Positions 10,088 to 19,560 are shown, counted from the stretch's first letter. The stretch: DNA of 24,091 nucleotides from Botryllus schlosseri (GCA_000444245.1 KE600200.1:4780-28870); one strand, 5' to 3'. The notes: generated by a model not told the origin, from the letters alone. Numbers and translations: made by a program.

Positions 10088-10628
10088 CAGGGTTGTAATG
10101 ACTCGAGTCATGACTCGACTCGAGTCCGACTCGAGTCACGATATTCTGATGACTCGACTTGACTCGAGTCATTTTCTCGAAATACGGAAATGCGCATGAC
10201 TCGAGCCAAGTCATATGACTCGAGAGGCAGACGGCCAAGACCAATATTTCATTGTAATTTCGAAGAATAGTAAAGTTACCACACTATTGGGATTTTGTCT
10301 ATTGGTACTGCGGTACTTGGAAATGCGACCAAAAACTGCTAAAAGTGTGGGAAATTAGTATACTGTAAATGCGAACCATTCGATATCACCAAACAAAGTT
10401 ATAAAACTGGGTTTAACAAAATTTTGACAGGAAACTGAGCGGTCAACACAATGACTTGGACTCGACTCGAGTCATAATACCGTGACTCGGACTCGACCCT
10501 CTTTTAGCTGACTTGGACTCGGATTTGACTCGGTGGTGAATTGAAAATGACTCGGCTTGACTCGAGTCAAATCTATAGAAGTGAGATTGACTTGTGATTC
10601 GGTGCCTTGTGACATGGTTACAACCTTG
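10088..10628. mobile_element. 541-bp palindrome-rich hAT MITE, complete copy
   Basis: Ends CAGGGTTGTAATGAC and GGTTACAACCTTG are inverted repeats. ATCATGAG lies directly outside each end (10080-10087 and 10629-10636), an exact 8-bp duplication. The outer quarters are made of ACTCGAGTC and GACTCGACTC phrases, so each arm can fold on itself. The middle (about 10210-10440) is ordinary sequence shared with the second copy at 10675. No coding capacity was seen. Confidence 0.85.
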
Positions 10629-10674
10629 ATCATGAGTACATTTTCTAGAATTTTACGTACACTTCAACAATACT

Positions 10675-11048
10675 CAGGGTTGTAATTACTCGATTTGACT
10701 CGAGAAATTTTTTAAAGTGCGTAAAATGACTCGACTCTACTCGAGTCAATTTGTGTATTGACTCGACTGGTACTCGGGTCATTGTGCGTGACTCTAACAA
10801 AGTCATATGACATGAGACTAGGACGGCCAAGACAGACATTTGATTAACTTGGAAGAATAGCAAGGTCACCACATCATAGGTATTTCGTCTATCAGTCCTG
10901 ATACTTGGAAAATAAGACCATCTGAGGAAAATTACGATATTATGAATGCGAGCCGTTCTATATCACTCGAGTTAAAAAGTGGGTTGAACCGGATAGAACT
11001 GGACTTGGACTCCGACTCACGTCACTACACCATGACTGGGACTTGACC
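10675..11048. mobile_element. Second copy of the palindrome-rich hAT MITE, 3' side lost
   Basis: It starts CAGGGTTGTAATTACTCG and follows the copy at 10088 throughout (ACGGCCAAGAC, GGAAGAATAG, GTCACCACA, TCGTCTATC, ACTTGGACTC) until GACCCTCT. At that point a different hAT end, CAGGGGTCGGCAAC at 11057, takes over. The remaining roughly 130 bases of the family were not found on the far side. Confidence 0.75.
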
Positions 11049-11056
11049 CTCTACGC

Positions 11057-12060
11057 CAGGGGTCGGCAACATTTTGCTAGTCACGGGCCAAATTTCGAGT
11101 GTACAAGTTTTTGGCGGGCCGGAATTTTTCCTAATACTATATTTTACGCTCACGTCCGTATAGTATCCTACATTGCTGCAATCTCAATCATACCAATCAC
11201 AAAACGCATGTATTTGCACTTCACCAACGCAGAATAAATGTGACAATTGACGCCGCTTGCTTAGTGAAAGGTTTGATGAAGCAAGTCAGATGAAGCAAGA
11301 ATCAGACCATATTCTAAATGGGTGTCCGAAATACGTGATCTTAGCTTGCTCTTCGTGAATTTCATTGTTGAAAACTATTGTTCCCATGCGTACGTGCTAC
11401 CAAAAATCGATGCAATTTCTTTTGCATTGTTGGTCATGCTGCGATAAGCACCAATTTCAAGAACGTACTCTTTGTCAAAGTCATGCAGCGATATGCCCTA
11501 TGTATGAAATTTGTCATTCAATTTACCTGCAGCGCATTTCAAAAAGGCCCATATGAAAGTTTCAGGCAATGGTATTGGCGTCCACATTAAGCGGAGTACT
11601 GAATAGCCAGAATTTATTTTGAAGAGAAGCAATGTCGTAAAAGCGGGTGAATATTCAGTGATTAAATTTCATACCACAGTTACAAATGTAGTGTTGGTAC
11701 TAGGTTTTCTCTCCACTAGTACAGGAAAGTGAGCATGATTTTATTTGTACTGTTGACATTCCCAGAGTCGTAGATTTGTTTCGAATGCGCCTAAACATCT
11801 CACGTATTCAGTTGTTTCCCCCCGACGTTGCAAATTCATTTAGTTCGTATGTAACGTTAAATTCACCAGGAAAGCAAGATTAGATACCCATTTTCGATTA
11901 CACGAGATTATGAGTCGGCGATATCTGTATTTTCGAAGAAAGTTGCTATTTCATTTCAGTTCATACAGTCGTGCAAGCAATAAGGCCTACGGATTCATAT
12001 CATTTGGTTCAAGATCGATGTACACATCCAGAATTCTCCTCTGCGATTTGCAAAACGGGA
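11057..12060 (-). mobile_element. Decayed autonomous hAT element, transposase on minus strand
   Basis: The low-coordinate end CAGGGGTCGGCAACATTTTG followed by GCGGGCCGGAA is a typical hAT terminus, and minus-strand transposase remains lie inside it. The other terminus was not found; the right limit is only where recognisable transposase stops. It appears to have landed in the MITE copy at 10675. Confidence 0.7.
11271..11990 (-). pseudogene. hAT transposase remnant, central region to C-terminus
   Basis: Reading the minus strand from about 11980 downward gives LLARLYELK, then KWVSNLAFLVNLTLHTN, then GAFETNLRLWE, then LNDKFHT. Last comes the hAT C-terminal dimerisation block IASIFGSTYAWEQ, FSTMKFTKSKLRSR and ISDTHLEYGLILASS, with a stop at 11273-11271. 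These blocks and their order match hAT transposases of the group that also gave rise to GTF2IRD2, ZBED5 and similar domesticated proteins. The reading frame is broken by several in-frame stops (after LYELK, after LHTN, within the AWEQ-FSTM junction) and at least one frameshift near the PETF segment (about 11560). The N-terminal zinc finger and the first catalytic region were not recognised. It cannot encode an active enzyme. Confidence 0.8.
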
Positions 12061-12755
12061 AGTTAATTATATTGTTGTTTTTTTATTCCTTTGTGTGACT
12101 GCTAAATCAACTGAGAATGTGGTAGAGATTTGCTCACAATAAATTTAGTACTGCACCAAGTTCTTAACTTTAACATGAATTGGGGTAACAACAGTAAGCA
12201 ATATCATCCTTTATGATACGATGAAGAAATATTCTGACGATTTAATTTTGTAGCTCCCAATAAGAGTATATTTAGTTAATCATTTTGGCCAAAAATCTTC
12301 AAAACATCATTAATGTACAAGGGGCATCACTCTCAAAAGTTGTACAGTAGCCTACAGTGCCTTTTCAATTTCGACACGCAGTGCGCTGCAGGATACAATG
12401 CCTAGTTGCAGAAAATGAGCTTTCGGTATAAGTATCAGTTTATTAATATTTCATCCTTTCAAAACACCACAAATCGGCCCTACAATGAAAAGATAGGAAG
12501 GCGTCGAAACGACTTGGAGTAGCTTGCGTGACGGGAGTGTTACAACGGGGAATTGGCAATCCAAAAGTACGCCAAATGTCTTTTAAATGTATTGAAATAA
12601 ACCACAGCATTCATGGAACCATAGCCGGTGGATATTTCGCAACGAAAAACGTGATTTCACAGATTCTGTTGAATGTTAGTATGCAATGAAAGAACTCAGG
12701 GATATAGAAAACTATTGTTCTACTATATAATCATATGTCTTTTCTAGCCTACACC
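12061..12755. other. No recognised feature
   Basis: It may hold the unrecognisable N-terminal side of the hAT at 11057 or the body of the hAT ending at 12890, but I see no motif that proves either. Confidence 0.35.
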
Positions 12756-12890
12756 ATGTACTGCGAGAGCCCTCCCTCCCATACCGCCCTACTGAGCCCA
12801 GCGCCCTCCATTTCGCCCCTGAGCGTTTCTGCCCCTTCAATATCCAAATCGCCCTCTAGGGGGCACTGGAGACAATGTTAAGAACCACTG
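12756..12890 (-). mobile_element. Right end of a hAT element, CAGTGGTTCTTAAC type
   Basis: The minus strand starts at 12890 with CAGTGGTTCTTAACATTGTC, followed by GTGCCCCCTAGAGGGCG, a common hAT terminus form. The partner end was not found in the window. The adjoining base 12891 is the start of the foldback repeat. Confidence 0.55.
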
Positions 12891-13387
12891 ATTAAGACTG
12901 AGTTCTCGAGCACGAAATTCGATAAATTTGGTATCAATCGAAAGCTACTGCGGTAGTAATTGCGAAAATATAAATTTTATTCTGCTCGTGGTCCCGGACC
13001 CCCAAAATCAGACTCGAATTTTACATTGTAACGCAGTTTGGTGTTGTGGCGCAACAATGTCGTCAGGGATAACATGCTGCAGCTCAGCAGCAAGTGAGGA
13101 ACAGTGCAAACTGCAAGTGCATTGACCATTGTTGCGCCAGTGATTGAGCATTCGCACCCTCACTCTCCTTACGCTGCTGCTCAATTGCTCCTGAGCTGCG
13201 GTATCTTTTTCTATATTGCATGGTTGCGTCACAATGCCAAACTCCGTTACAATGAAAAATTCGAGGCGGCTTTTGTGGATTCCATGACCAAGAGCAGTAG
13301 AAAACTTATATTTTCGTAATCAGTACCGCGGTAGCTTACGATTTTTACCAATTTTATCGAATGTCGCGTTCGTCAAGCCAGTCTAAG
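12891..13387. repeat. Long inverted (foldback) repeat, arms about 205 bp
   Basis: The left arm (12891-13098) matches the reverse complement of the right arm (13180-13387) with frequent small differences, by eye near 75-80 percent. Paired anchors include ATTCGATAAA, CGAAAATATAA, CTGCTC.TGGTC, TTCATTGTAACG, AGTTTGG, GCGCAAC.ATG and GCAGCTCAG. All anchors share one symmetry centre near 13139. The central 80 bases contain one more short GCGCAACAATGG copy. Overlapping open frames on both strands follow from the symmetry and I do not call genes. Confidence 0.8.
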
Positions 13388-13711
13388 TAATGCCGTACAT
13401 CGTCTTTGGTAAAATGGGCAGGAGGACGTAACCCAAACGCCGTGAGCCGTGGGATTTCCGTGTGTCTACGCCTCTAAAGGACACTTTGGCGTAAATATTA
13501 TATTCTACATGTAACCTGCATATAGCGGTTTTGCATTGGCCTGTTCCCGTTCTTTTGTTCATTTTTGCTTAAAACTCTGAACTCAATGCACACCATCCTG
13601 GAAGTATAAGTGTAAATGTCAGCGACTTGCTCCTAATGATGACTATAGAGTGAAACCACAACACCGGTGTTGGATGCTTACAGTGTGGCCTGTGAACCTA
13701 TTCGTCAATTC
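13388..13711. other. No recognised feature
   Basis: Between the foldback and the next hAT end I see no coding, RNA or repeat signal beyond single phrases. Confidence 0.4.
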
Positions 13712-13784
13712 CTATCTTGAGGGATTATTTATTGAACATTTGTTGAAAATGTGCTGAATAATACAGGCATTTTTCAATCTAGTT

Positions 13785-13882
13785 ACAATTGCTGCGCGGG
13801 CCGAATGAAATAGTCTGACGGGCGGGACGAAATCGTCTGGTGGGCCGAATGCATCTTGCGGGCAGTATGTGGGACAACCCTG
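13785..13882 (-). mobile_element. Right end of a hAT element, GGGCCG-rich
   Basis: The minus strand starts near 13882 with CAGGGTTGTCCCACATACTG and continues with repeated GCCC..C phrases (GGGCCGAATG, GGGCGGGAC on the plus strand), as in hAT subterminal regions. It resembles the termini at 9452 but its flank GCCTAGGA does not match, so it is a separate insertion. Confidence 0.5.
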
Positions 13883-13889
13883 GCCTAGG

Positions 13890-14470
13890 ACATTCCAGTT
13901 ACGGGCATGCATATACTTGGTGTACATTCGCAATGTTTGGAAATGTGAAGTCACCTCCCACGATTCATTGCTCAAGTCGACAGGCTGCGATTTATTTACC
14001 TAATTAATCCTGCCAAATACGGCCCGCGTCTCGATTCTAAGCGGCCCTCGAAAAGCTCCTGTAAATTTACACTATAAAATCTATTAATTAAATATATTGC
14101 GTGTAATAAAGGCTTGAACCAGAAATGTGTCTACTTGGAGGTCTAGTTTATTTATATACCGTGATTACGTAAGCTGCGTACGTTGTATGAGTAATCCAGG
14201 TTCGAAGTAAAGCCAATATATCAAAGCGTGCCGTAACAATTAAAGTTACATTGCACTATTCTCATATTCAAGTTCAAATGTCGTTCGTTGGCAGGTTTAC
14301 GACATACGTTTCCTAATCCTAATTCGTAAAATAATGCAACAATGTACGTGTTCGCGGTCATCACTCACAAACGATGTTATATTCAACAATGAAACATGCG
14401 GCTACGGGCCGATATTTCAACAAGATTTGAAGCACTGAATATATGTTAACTAAAGTCCGCCGTGAACCGA
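13890..14470. other. No gene; one hAT-like scrap near 14015-14060
   Basis: CCAAATACGGCCCGCGTCTCGA and GCGGCCCTCG look like hAT subterminal sequence, but no terminus or duplication is visible. The rest shows nothing I can name. Confidence 0.35.
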
Positions 14471-14621
14471 TCTCCTCAGTTCATGATGAGCTCCGAGCAG
14501 GTGTCCGTGTGGAATATAATATGAGTCGGTATTATGAGGATAATGATGCAAAGCAGCAAAGCTAGCAAAGCAGCAAGGCTATATTTGCCATGCCACACGG
14601 TGACAGGGTCGCAGGTCAAGT

Positions 14622-15335
14622 CCTCCCGCAGCATAATCATAAATGATAGGCTCGCGTTCAATCACACTATAAGGACAATGGCAACTCATACGTTGTATTG
14701 ATTGCTTATTTCGTGCGTTTGTTACTAACATGATTCCGGAAACTCTCTTTCTTTCTATCTCTCTATCTCTCTCTCATTTACGTCGCTAAATTAGAGATAA
14801 CATTCGAGTCATAGCCTATATTCGATACTAATCTCGGAACCAGTATATTGCAACGACTCGGGTCTGGCGTTGACTTGACTCGGACTAGTTATTTCGGAAG
14901 TTAGGATTGACTCGTGACTCGAAGCGAAATTTCGAGAATGTTGTAATATGTGTGGACCGATTAGTTCCATCTTTAGAATTCCTGTTACAGTGCTGACCAT
15001 TGTGTCATATTTGTCGATATAGATTTCATTTTTGTGCATTTGTTGTACCGGTACAATTCCGTATTGAAATGAAACCCGAATATTTTCGGCTGACACTCGT
15101 CAGGGGTAATCGTCAGCAACTAGTGGAGAATAAGAAAGAAAATTGTATATCAACAATCGTATCACAAAATATGACGTCACCAGCATGAAACTTCGAATGA
15201 GAGAGCGTTCAGTACACTATTTACTATTCAATTGTATACTGAAATTCTGCATCTCCAAGAAGCTCTTCTGATACAATTCTATAAACTCTTTAGGTACTTC
15301 TCATTTTCCTCGACTCTCTGCGGAGTCCTATACTC
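14622..15335 (+). repeat. Diverged second copy of the CTLD 3' end and flank
   Basis: It aligns in the same orientation with 6968-7425, with many shared blocks in the same order (GTCCTCC..AGCATA, TCAATCACA, GGCAACTCATAC, TTTCGTGCGTTTGTTACT, GACTCGTGACTCGAAGCGAA, GATTTCATTTTTGTGC, GGTACTTCTC). A CT-rich simple repeat (14741-14778) and about 220 extra bases (15060-15279) are unique to this copy. Upstream, 14484-14621 does not clearly preserve a CTLD frame, so only the tail of a paralogue, or a transposed piece, is supported. Confidence 0.7.
14741..14778. repeat. CT-rich simple repeat
   Basis: It is a run of CTCT, TTTC and TATCTCTC units inside the duplicated tract, absent from the matching place near 7095. 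Confidence 0.85.
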
Positions 15336-15375
15336 GTCAGGATTGAACCAAATTTGGTGTGCAGCGTTTTTTTAG

Positions 15376-15633
15376 GATAACCTGACAATTCAACAAGGGA
15401 ATGGCTGGAATCCGGAAACAAAGGTATTTATGAACAACCCTAACCTCAATGACATAATAGTGGGCGGGCCGGAAAGCTGCAGCCCATCGCACGAAGTTCA
15501 CCCAGTTTTGCCCGTGCTACGCAGTCATTACGAAATGCAGCAAATCTGCAAGTCTTCAATCCCCTCTAGTAATCAGAACCTAGACAGCACTTCGTCAACC
15601 CTACCCCCAAATGTTGATCTTGGGACCCCATAA
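15376..15633 (+). CDS. Candidate terminal coding exon, unknown protein
   Basis: A strong acceptor (GCAGCGTTTTTTTAG ending at 15375) is followed at once by an open frame of 85 codons ending in TAA (15631-15633). It starts DNLTIQQGNGWNPETK and ends NVDLGTP. The C-terminal half is rich in Ser, Pro and Asn, with a proline-rich HPVLPVLRSHYEM stretch. It contains two Cys and no membrane segment or domain I know, so it could be a cytoplasmic tail or a linker. No upstream exon was identified; the nearest sequence is the duplicated CTLD flank. The last 18 or so codons lie in a repeat found twice more at 19561-20265, and there the same frame and stop position persist, which favours descent from real coding sequence or exonisation of the repeat. 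It may yet be a chance open frame. Confidence 0.4.
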   Translation, partial: DNLTIQQGNGWNPETKVFMNNPNLNDIIVGGPESCSPSHEVHPVLPVLRSHYEMQQICKSSIPSSNQNLDSTSSTLPPNVDLGTP

Positions 15634-15815
15634 GGTGATAAACCAAACTTTTGTGGGGCTTCGCCTTACTTAATGCCAGTTTATCACGCCCAATCGCGCG
15701 AAGCGCGGAAAATTTATATAATTCATAATTAAATTGGTCAATAGTATCGGGAATTGCAGATATATTGCTATAAACTTTTTATCCTCTCTCTGACCACGTA
15801 TTCAGATTTCGGCAT
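15570..15815 (+). repeat. Copy 3 of the terminal-exon/3'-flank repeat
   Basis: Its reverse complement aligns with both units at 19561-20265: GACGAAGTGCTGT, TTTATCACC.TATGGG, GCGCTTCGCGCGATTGG, GAATTATA, TATTGACC, AGAGAGGATAAAA and TCTGA.TACGTG. Directly after the stop codon, GTGATAAAC (15635-15643) and GTTTATCAC (15679-15687) can pair as a stem. CGCGC-GAA-GCGCG (15695-15707) forms a second hairpin. Confidence 0.75.
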
Positions 15816-16395
15816 AGAAAATGAAATTATTTATCGGGAGGTGTTCACGTTTGGCCGAAATGTGTTGATTACGAATCGATTCAGTCGACAATGCCCGCGG
15901 CTTGAAAGTAACAACAGTTCTGTTTCCTTGTAGAAATTGTTCGCAACAATCAGATAATCCCATATCGCGGATTACTCAAACCGCCATTGGGAACACGCAC
16001 GCGGATAATTGTCAGCTTGATTCTGAACTCGCCGCATACGAATCGGGTAAATTCTGAAGATGTATTTTACTTGGTCTGGTCATTAGCTCGAATCGAAACT
16101 AATGCGGTCACGTTCACAACCTGTTAATTTTTCAAGGATTCAAACCTATACACACACAGTATATAACATTCTGTTTTTTTTCGGATTTTAAAACAAATAC
16201 TACACGTTCGAGTAAAAATCGTAGGAAGATGATTCTACATGAACGTGAAGAAAGAGCTGCCTAAAATCTAATCGAAGTGATACCATCACCTAAGTTTGGA
16301 CTTACGTTATTGTTTGGTTTCCATTGCTTTTCGACACTTTCGGTTGTTATTAACACCATAGGCCTTAATTCTTTAGTCTGATACTCTGTCTACAG
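15816..16395. other. No recognised feature
   Basis: No exon, RNA or repeat was recognised here. It ends at a hAT terminus. Confidence 0.4.
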
Positions 16396-16475
16396 CAGAG
16401 GTCTCAAACTCAAATGTGCTCGCGGGCCAGTTTTCCAGTTTTCCAGTTTTGACGAAGCTGCGGGCCGCAGCATTT
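16396..16475 (+). mobile_element. Left end of a hAT element, CAGAGGTCTCAAAC type
   Basis: CAGAGGTCTCAAACTCAAAT followed by GCTCGCGGGCCAG and GCTGCGGGCCGCAG is a typical hAT left end. A TTTTCCAG phrase is repeated three times just inside. The right end is missing; the LINE beginning near 16805 may have replaced or interrupted it. Confidence 0.6.
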
Positions 16476-16804
16476 ATAGGGGTATACTATGTCTTTCCAA
16501 GTAGACCTTATTTTGCGGGAATGAATTGTCCTATTGAAAGTGAGCCGATCCAACTGACTGACAGTGAACACACATCGTCATAATGGGATTTACTCTTGTA
16601 TCAATTTAGGCCTAGCACGAATAGAATCATCACATTTATAACTATTTGAATAGAATTGTTGTTGTACTTGATATATATTAATTATAAGATATAGACACCA
16701 TATGGCGGACAAATGTATGAAACCATCATAAAAGTTATCGGGTTATTATTTTTCAGCTACTAGGAATATTTTGAATTTAACAGATTGATAATAGAGACTG
16801 ATTC
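16476..16804. other. No gene; possibly the body of the hAT starting at 16396
   Basis: It is AT-rich, without coding motifs or a second terminus. Confidence 0.35.
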
Positions 16805-18640
16805 GTCGTGATTAGTCGTTGAGCAGTGCGGACGTCCGTCGCGGAGCTCCGAGCCTAATCAAGACCTCATTGCACGGAAGCGCTTTTATGTTAGCTGCAC
16901 GCCGAAGAAATAAGTAGGCCTATTCAAGCAAACTGCATAGTCAAAGGATAGCTAGAAAGAATGATAAATAGACAGCAACTACTAGACTTACGCAACTCGA
17001 TGCCGTTTTTGAAAATAAGCAAAGAAACGTGGAAGTGTGTGAAGATCCTACACATCAACAGGATTCATCCAACCTCACGCGGAAGACGATCTGGACATAA
17101 ATCTCCTCGACACATCAAGGTTCGTGTCACCAACCACCGAACGCAAGCTCGTGTGCGCCGTACTCGTACCTACCATAATCTAATAAATATCAAGTGCAAA
17201 TCAGGAGTGCCAAAAGAGAGTGTGGAACAGAAGACGACCTCGATGATAAGCTTGAACTGCCGCTCTATCAACAACAAGCTCACTTCGATTCACGGGCTTA
17301 TCCTCTCTCAAGACACTGATATGTTGGCGTTGACTGAAACTTGGCTTGGATCCGCAACAGATAACCAATCAATACAGGAGCTGCTTCCACCGAATTTCGA
17401 CGTCATTCATAAGCCTGGCCTGGGCCGACGTGGTGGAGGAGTAGCTCTAGTTTTCAAAGAGGCAACGCAGGCGAAAAGCAAATCATGGAATGGATGTCCC
17501 ATCACACAGTTCGAATTCCTCTCAACACAAATCTCATTGTCCAGTTTCGTTCTCAACCTACACGTGATATATCGCCCGCCACCTTCGAAGACAAACGGGC
17601 TAAGTACCGCCAAGTTTTTCGAAGAGTGGGCTTCATACCTCGAAGCAATATTACGCGACTCACACGAGGTTATGATTGTGGGTGATTTGAACTTTCACTT
17701 GGATGATGCTGAAAACAAGGATGCGTGTTAATTTAACCGCCAGCTACATCTACATGGACTGGAACAACATGTAGCCGGGCCTACGCACAAATCGGGACAC
17801 ACTCTTGATGTGCTCATCACTCGCGAAGGATCAAAGATCTTGCATGACGCGCCCACTGTATACGATGCGTGCGTAACTGATGCAAATGGCAACAGCTCGT
17901 GTGATCATTTCGCAGTGAAAGCTCTGTTGAACAGCAACAAACTGCAACGAGACAGACAAACGGTAACCTTTCGTAAGTTTTCGACAGCATCGATTGCAAA
18001 TATCTCAAACGACATCAGAGATAACGTCAAACTCCAATCTTACGACTACTCGAGCGAAGTCCTGGTTCGAAACTACAATCAGCAGCTTCGCCTGATAATT
18101 GATAAGCCCTCTACACCGATCACGAAATCAATTGTCTTGCGCTGCTCACCCTGGTTTAGCAATGACATCAGGACCCGAAAGGACTGCGGAGAAAACTTGA
18201 ACGTCAGTGGAGAGCTTCTAAACTAGTCGTCCATAGACAGATGTACCAATAACAATGCACTCGGGTGATCAGAATGATAGTCAAAGCAAAATCTAGCTAC
18301 TACAACAACTTGATAATGGAATGCAAGGATAACAAGAAGAAACTTTTCAGCGTAACGAAAAACCTCCTCGCAGAATCGATCAACCTACCATCGAATCATC
18401 CATCGTCACTAAGTCTGGCAAACTCATTTAACACGTTTTTCCGTGACAAGGCAACCGACACCGATCAGAAGGACAAACAAACGAGGAAAATTTCAACGAT
18501 GCCGCTCTGGATAATCTATCGCCTACTAAAGTTGATGAGATTAAAGAGCTCATATCTGGTACACGACCAAAGACATGCGATCTTGATCCTATACCAACTT
18601 GGATTCTCATGGAATGTTTCTCCGACTTGGCGATTCTGAT
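16805..18640 (+). mobile_element. CR1/L2-type LINE, 3' side missing
   Basis: The element holds a long frame with an apurinic endonuclease and the start of a reverse transcriptase. A GC-richer stretch before the ATG (about 16805-16960) may be its 5' untranslated region; the exact start is not defined. After about 18640 the LINE stops without reverse transcriptase core, tail or 3' repeat, and hAT-like and unrelated DNA follows. Confidence 0.75.
16961..18636 (+). pseudogene. LINE ORF2 remnant: endonuclease and start of reverse transcriptase
   Basis: From the ATG at 16961 the frame runs MINRQQLLDLRNS, then a basic stretch (GRRSGHKSP, RVRRTRTYHN). The endonuclease follows: SLNCRSINNKLTSIHGLI, DMLALTETWLGS, GLGRRGGGVALVFKE, NLHVIYRPPPSK, MIVGDLNFHLDD, and after a stop at 17729, GPTHKSGHTLDVLITRE and SSCDHFAVKA. 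These are the ordered motifs of CR1/L2-group endonucleases, including the TETW and GDLNFH catalytic regions. The frame then changes near 18180 (GLRRKLERQWRASKLVVHRQMY), meets a stop at 18250, continues to about 18480 (LANSFNTFFRDK), and changes again to LSPTKVDEIKELISGTRPKT and CDLDPIPTWILMECFSDLA, the start of the reverse transcriptase. With at least two stops, two frameshifts and no catalytic reverse transcriptase core, it is dead. Confidence 0.8.
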
Positions 18641-19560
18641 CGTCGGCCCCCAGCTAGCCTTTTTTGCGGCCCCCACAAAAATATTGAGAAATCAATTTAT
18701 GAAAAAAAAAATTATATTTATAAAATACTCTTGCTTGGCTTGGAGTCTTGGGTTTTCAATTACGATTGCAGGAAAGTTGTGAGTAGACTGCTAAGATTAC
18801 GTCATTGCTGTTTCAATGCAATGTGCCCCAACTTTCCAGTTGAACAGGCAGTACCTATAGATATAGGTATAGATATAGGTATTGACAGGACCGTAACTGC
18901 CGCACCCCAGGCCTCCCAATTGGGGAGAGCGAGCTCGAGGGGGGCCCAAAATTATTTAGTGAATTAGCATAAATTATAGACTATTTTGTGCAACTTTTTC
19001 AAAGATTTTTCGCTCTGCGGGTGATTTCAAGTTTCCAAGTACCTTAATTATTGGGTAGGCTACTCGTTGACCAAGAAAAATTGCGCAAGATTTATAGAAA
19101 TGGGCATATCGGCGTTGGCCATTACCGCGCCACGACGCACGAAGACATATAAAGTTTTAGGCCATGTAACATGCGACTCCAAGAAGTGTGCCACAGGGAT
19201 ATATAGAAGTTCTATATATCCATGGTGTGCCAGAACGATCGGCAGCGAGGAAAACTTTGCCGAAAAGGACTGCCCTTACGATGATCGAAAACTTCGTTAT
19301 ATTGAAAATACATATAGGTATAACTGACCATTGACCATAGGCGCCTAAATGACTGGCGTCGAATGTTCCTGTCTTGGCAATCTGAACGTCACGAGACAAA
19401 TAGGCTACCAACCCGCAGGGAAGAATTATATGCCAGTGAAGAACTACCAATTTGAAATCGTGTGCATCTTTTAGTTTAGTATGTTTGGGCGATTCTATAT
19501 TTCTTTATATAGCAGACTGGAGGTCACGAAATAACAAATAACATCATGTAACGAAGTCGT
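18641..19560. other. No gene seen; hAT-like scrap at its start
   Basis: AGCCTTTTTTGCGGCCCCCA (18655-18674) resembles the start of a CAGTGGTTCCCAACC-type hAT and might be the partner of the right end at 20697, but the outer bases do not match. An 86-codon frame at 19067-19327 (plus) has no motif I recognise and no splice support, so I do not call it. Confidence 0.35.
18849..18884. repeat. ATAGATATAGGT microsatellite
   Basis: It is a short run of ATAGATATAGGT units, two to three imperfect copies. Confidence 0.7.

Noticed and set aside
12928-13319. Three overlapping frames of 65-74 codons
   Set aside because: They are by-products of the foldback repeat; the two arms give mirrored frames and neither matches a family.
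11049-13470. CTCTACGC before the hAT at 11057 and GTCTACGC at 13463-13470 as a target duplication
   Set aside because: The sequence before 13463 is not a hAT right end, so the 7-of-8 match is probably chance.
9452-13882. A single 4.4-kb hAT between the similar termini at 9452 and 13882
   Set aside because: The element at 9452 has its own right end at 9866 with an exact target duplication, and the flank at 13883 does not match.
14185-14215. tRNA-like GGTTCGAA
   Set aside because: No acceptor stem, anticodon arm or matching 3' half surrounds it.
14484-14621. A CTLD-like exon upstream of the duplicated 3' flank
   Set aside because: There is a fair acceptor (CTCCTCAG) and a YYEDNDA-like phrase, but the frame stops early and lacks the W and C landmarks, so homology to the exon at 6706 is not supported.
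14476-14661. Minus-strand frame with a hydrophobic stretch like a membrane segment (LAALLALLLCIIILIIP)
   Set aside because: The plus strand here is rich in GCAGCAAAG and ATAATGATG words, which give Leu/Ile runs when read backwards. No upstream or downstream coding support was found, and it overlaps the duplicated CTLD flank.
19067-19327. 86-codon plus-strand frame
   Set aside because: It has several Cys but no recognised domain, no clear promoter or splice signals, and a complementary frame of similar length.
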